Shown here: positions 12,125 through 13,795 of the stretch, piece by piece
Position numbering within the stretch: the stretch's first letter is position 1
How the letters are laid out: every line of letters begins with the position of its first letter
Origin: Flavobacteriia bacterium
GTDB lineage: Bacteria; Bacteroidota; Bacteroidia; Flavobacteriales; Schleiferiaceae
Assembly (NCBI GenBank): GCA_949516455.1
Contig: CATILC010000267.1
Location: 1-13,795, forward strand
Reading direction: 5' to 3'
DNA: 13,795 bases
Notes under the pieces: model-generated
Seen by the model: only the letters and a program-made list of their open reading frames with translations
Database searches by the model: none
What the model was told of the DNA's origin: nothing
Translations under genes and position numbers: made by a program

Positions 12125-13795
12125 ATGATCAAAAATTGGAGTAGGGCCTTTTTGGTTTCGATCTGCACCGTGCTTGCCCTGAGTTTGGACGCTCAGATGT
12201 ACGATCCGGTGGACTGGAGCTTTGAGCTCATTCAGAAGGCGGGAAGCAATGAAGCAGAATTGGTATTCACTGCGCGCATCGATGAAGGCTGGCATTTATA
12301 CTCTCAATTCCTCGGAGACGATGGCCCTATTCCCACTGCCTTCTATTTCAATGACAGTGCGAACTACAAACGCATCGGGCCAACCGAAGAGATCACTCCA
12401 CCGGTTTTGGAGTACGATCCCAATTTCGAAATGGAGCTCTTGTATTTCAGTGAGGAGGCCGTTTTTTCTCAGAAAGTCGAGATCCTGCAGCCCGGTGAGG
12501 TGGTGATCGATGGAGAACTGGAGTTCATGGTCTGTGACGAAACCCAGTGCCTGCCGCCCAAGTACGTGGAATTTTCTTTTGTGGCGCAGGGTGTGGAGGA
12601 TGCGTCCTCCGATTCCATGTCCTTCTGGTTCATTTTTGCCAAGGGCTTCGGCGGCGGTCTGCTCGCCCTGTTGATGCCGTGCATCTTTCCCATGATCCCC
12701 TTGACGGTGAGCTTTTTCACCAAGCAAAGCAAGACCCGTTCAGAAGGCATTCGGAAGGCCATCCTATATGGCGTCAGCATCATCTTGATCTATGTGGCGC
12801 TGGGCATGGTGGTCACTTTGGCCACTGGAGACAGTTCGGCGCTGAATCAACTGTCCACCAACCCTTGGTTCAACATCTTATTCTTCCTGCTATTCTTCGT
12901 TTTTGCACTTTCCTTCTTCGGTGCCTTCGAGATCACGCTGCCCAGCAGTTGGGTGAATAAGGCGGACGATGCTTCCAATAAGGGCGGTTTGGCGGGCATC
13001 TTTTTCATGGCGTTCACTCTTTCGCTGGTGAGCTTTTCCTGCACCGGTCCGATCATCGGATCGCTTCTCGTGGACGCCGCATCCAACGGAGATTACTTTG
13101 GGCCCGCCATCGGTATGTTTGGCTTCTCCACGGCCTTGGCAGTTCCCTTTGCTCTGTTTGCGGCCTTCCCGGGTTGGATGAACAGTCTTCCACAATCCGG
13201 GGGGTGGCTGAATACGGTGAAAGTGAGTTTGGGATTCATCGAGTTGGCCTTTGCCCTGAAATTCCTATCCACAGCCGATATGGCCTGGCAGGCCGGCCTC
13301 TTGAAACGGGAGCTGTTTTTGGCCTTGTGGATCGGCATCTTTCTTCTGCTCACCCTGTACTTGTTGGGTGCTTTCAGAATGCCCCTGGACAGCAAGACGG
13401 AGAAACTTTCTGTATCCCGACTGATGTTCGCCGTTTTGTTTGGTTCTTTCACATTGTATCTGCTGCCTGGCCTTTGGGGCGCTCCGCTTCATTTGATCAG
13501 CGGCTTTCCACCCCCTCAATTCTACAGTGAACAGCCCAATCAAGGTGTCAGCGCAGTTTCCGCCGGAGCGGTTCTGGAAGTTCCTGAGGGCGCCGAGCCA
13601 GATCACTGTCCGCATGCGCTGAATTGTTTCCACGATCTGGAGGAAGGGCTGGCGTATGCCCGGAGTGTACAGAAGCCGGTCATGCTCGATTTCACCGGAT
13701 GGGGTTGTGTGAACTGCCGGAAGATGGAAGAGCAGGTGTGGAGCGATCCCCGCGTACTTCAGCGCCTGCGGGAAAAGGTCGTTCTGGTCTCCTTG
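12125..13795 (+). CDS. dsbD: Thiol:disulfide interchange protein DsbD, 3' end beyond window
   Basis: DsbD carries electrons from cytoplasmic thioredoxin across the inner membrane to periplasmic disulfide isomerases and cytochrome c maturation proteins. The frame runs open from the ATG at 12125 to the window edge (557 codons). A signal peptide occupies about residues 1-23 (ends LALSLDAQ). The periplasmic N-terminal domain has the redox pair C137 and C142 in FMVCDETQCLPPKYVEF. The transmembrane domain (about 165-450) has C186 in LLALLMPCIFPMIPLTVSFF and C306 in VSFSCTGPIIGSLL, the two intramembrane redox cysteines. A C-terminal thioredoxin-like domain begins near 500 with the active site GWGCVNCRKME (C528, C531). 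All six functional cysteines are therefore present. The last part of the thioredoxin domain is cut off. It lies four bases after the tilS stop, consistent with one operon from pabB onward. Confidence 0.96.
   Translation, partial: MIKNWSRAFLVSICTVLALSLDAQMYDPVDWSFELIQKAGSNEAELVFTARIDEGWHLYSQFLGDDGPIPTAFYFNDSANYKRIGPTEEITPPVLEYDPNFEMELLYFSEEAVFSQKVEILQPGEVVIDGELEFMVCDETQCLPPKYVEFSFVAQGVEDASSDSMSFWFIFAKGFGGGLLALLMPCIFPMIPLTVSFFTKQSKTRSEGIRKAILYGVSIILIYVALGMVVTLATGDSSALNQLSTNPWFNILFFLLFFVFALSFFGAFEITLPSSWVNKADDASNKGGLAGIFFMAFTLSLVSFSCTGPIIGSLLVDAASNGDYFGPAIGMFGFSTALAVPFALFAAFPGWMNSLPQSGGWLNTVKVSLGFIELAFALKFLSTADMAWQAGLLKRELFLALWIGIFLLLTLYLLGAFRMPLDSKTEKLSVSRLMFAVLFGSFTLYLLPGLWGAPLHLISGFPPPQFYSEQPNQGVSAVSAGAVLEVPEGAEPDHCPHALNCFHDLEEGLAYARSVQKPVMLDFTGWGCVNCRKMEEQVWSDPRVLQRLREKVVLVSL

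Noticed and set aside
1..13795. A hidden defence island, mobile element, CRISPR array or biosynthetic cluster
   Set aside because: All long frames are accounted for by conserved core genes on two divergent blocks; no transposase, integrase, repeat array or tRNA-flanked insertion was seen.

Overview
The window looks like an ordinary core-chromosome segment from a member of the Bacteroidota, probably a flavobacterium-like lineage with a fairly GC-rich genome (judged by eye). Three things point there. A large exported FG-GAP protein ends in a type IX secretion (T9SS) sorting domain. TAnnTTTG-type -7 promoter boxes, typical of Bacteroidota, stand before several genes, while clear Shine-Dalgarno sequences are missing. 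The protein variants (RprX/RprY-like two-component pair, SulP with a hDhD-type STAS tail, DsbD) also have a Bacteroidota style.

Layout: the genes form two divergent blocks that part at about 5512-5640. The left block, on the minus strand and read from the centre outward, is a 910-residue T9SS-exported FG-GAP protein (5511-2779), class I fructose-bisphosphate aldolase (2689-1616), accD (1577-726), rpsO (648-379) and the start of pnp (290 to the window edge). A hairpin terminator lies between rpsO and pnp. The right block, on the plus strand, is a sensor histidine kinase (5641-7212), an overlapping OmpR-family regulator (7199-7900), a SulP anion transporter (7940-9472), pabB (9487-10794), tilS (10804-12120) and the first 557 codons of dsbD (12125 to the window edge). 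Both edge genes are cut by the window. No RNA gene, insertion sequence, phage gene, CRISPR array or long repeat was seen, and no gene-free stretch exceeds 130 bases.

The genes are mostly housekeeping: central carbon metabolism (aldolase), fatty-acid synthesis (AccD), translation and RNA turnover (S15, PNPase), folate precursor synthesis (PabB), tRNA-Ile2 decoding (TilS) and envelope thiol chemistry (DsbD). The less predictable parts are the exported FG-GAP protein, the two-component pair and the SulP transporter. I do not see a new defence, mobile or biosynthetic system. The more interesting signals are regulatory. Three start codons (5511 minus, 5641 plus, 10804 plus) lie only 4-5 bases after a -7 box, which predicts leaderless transcripts. 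A PhoP-box-like direct repeat (5585-5601) sits just upstream of the kinase promoter and suggests autoregulation by the adjacent response regulator. pabB has no ATG where one is expected.
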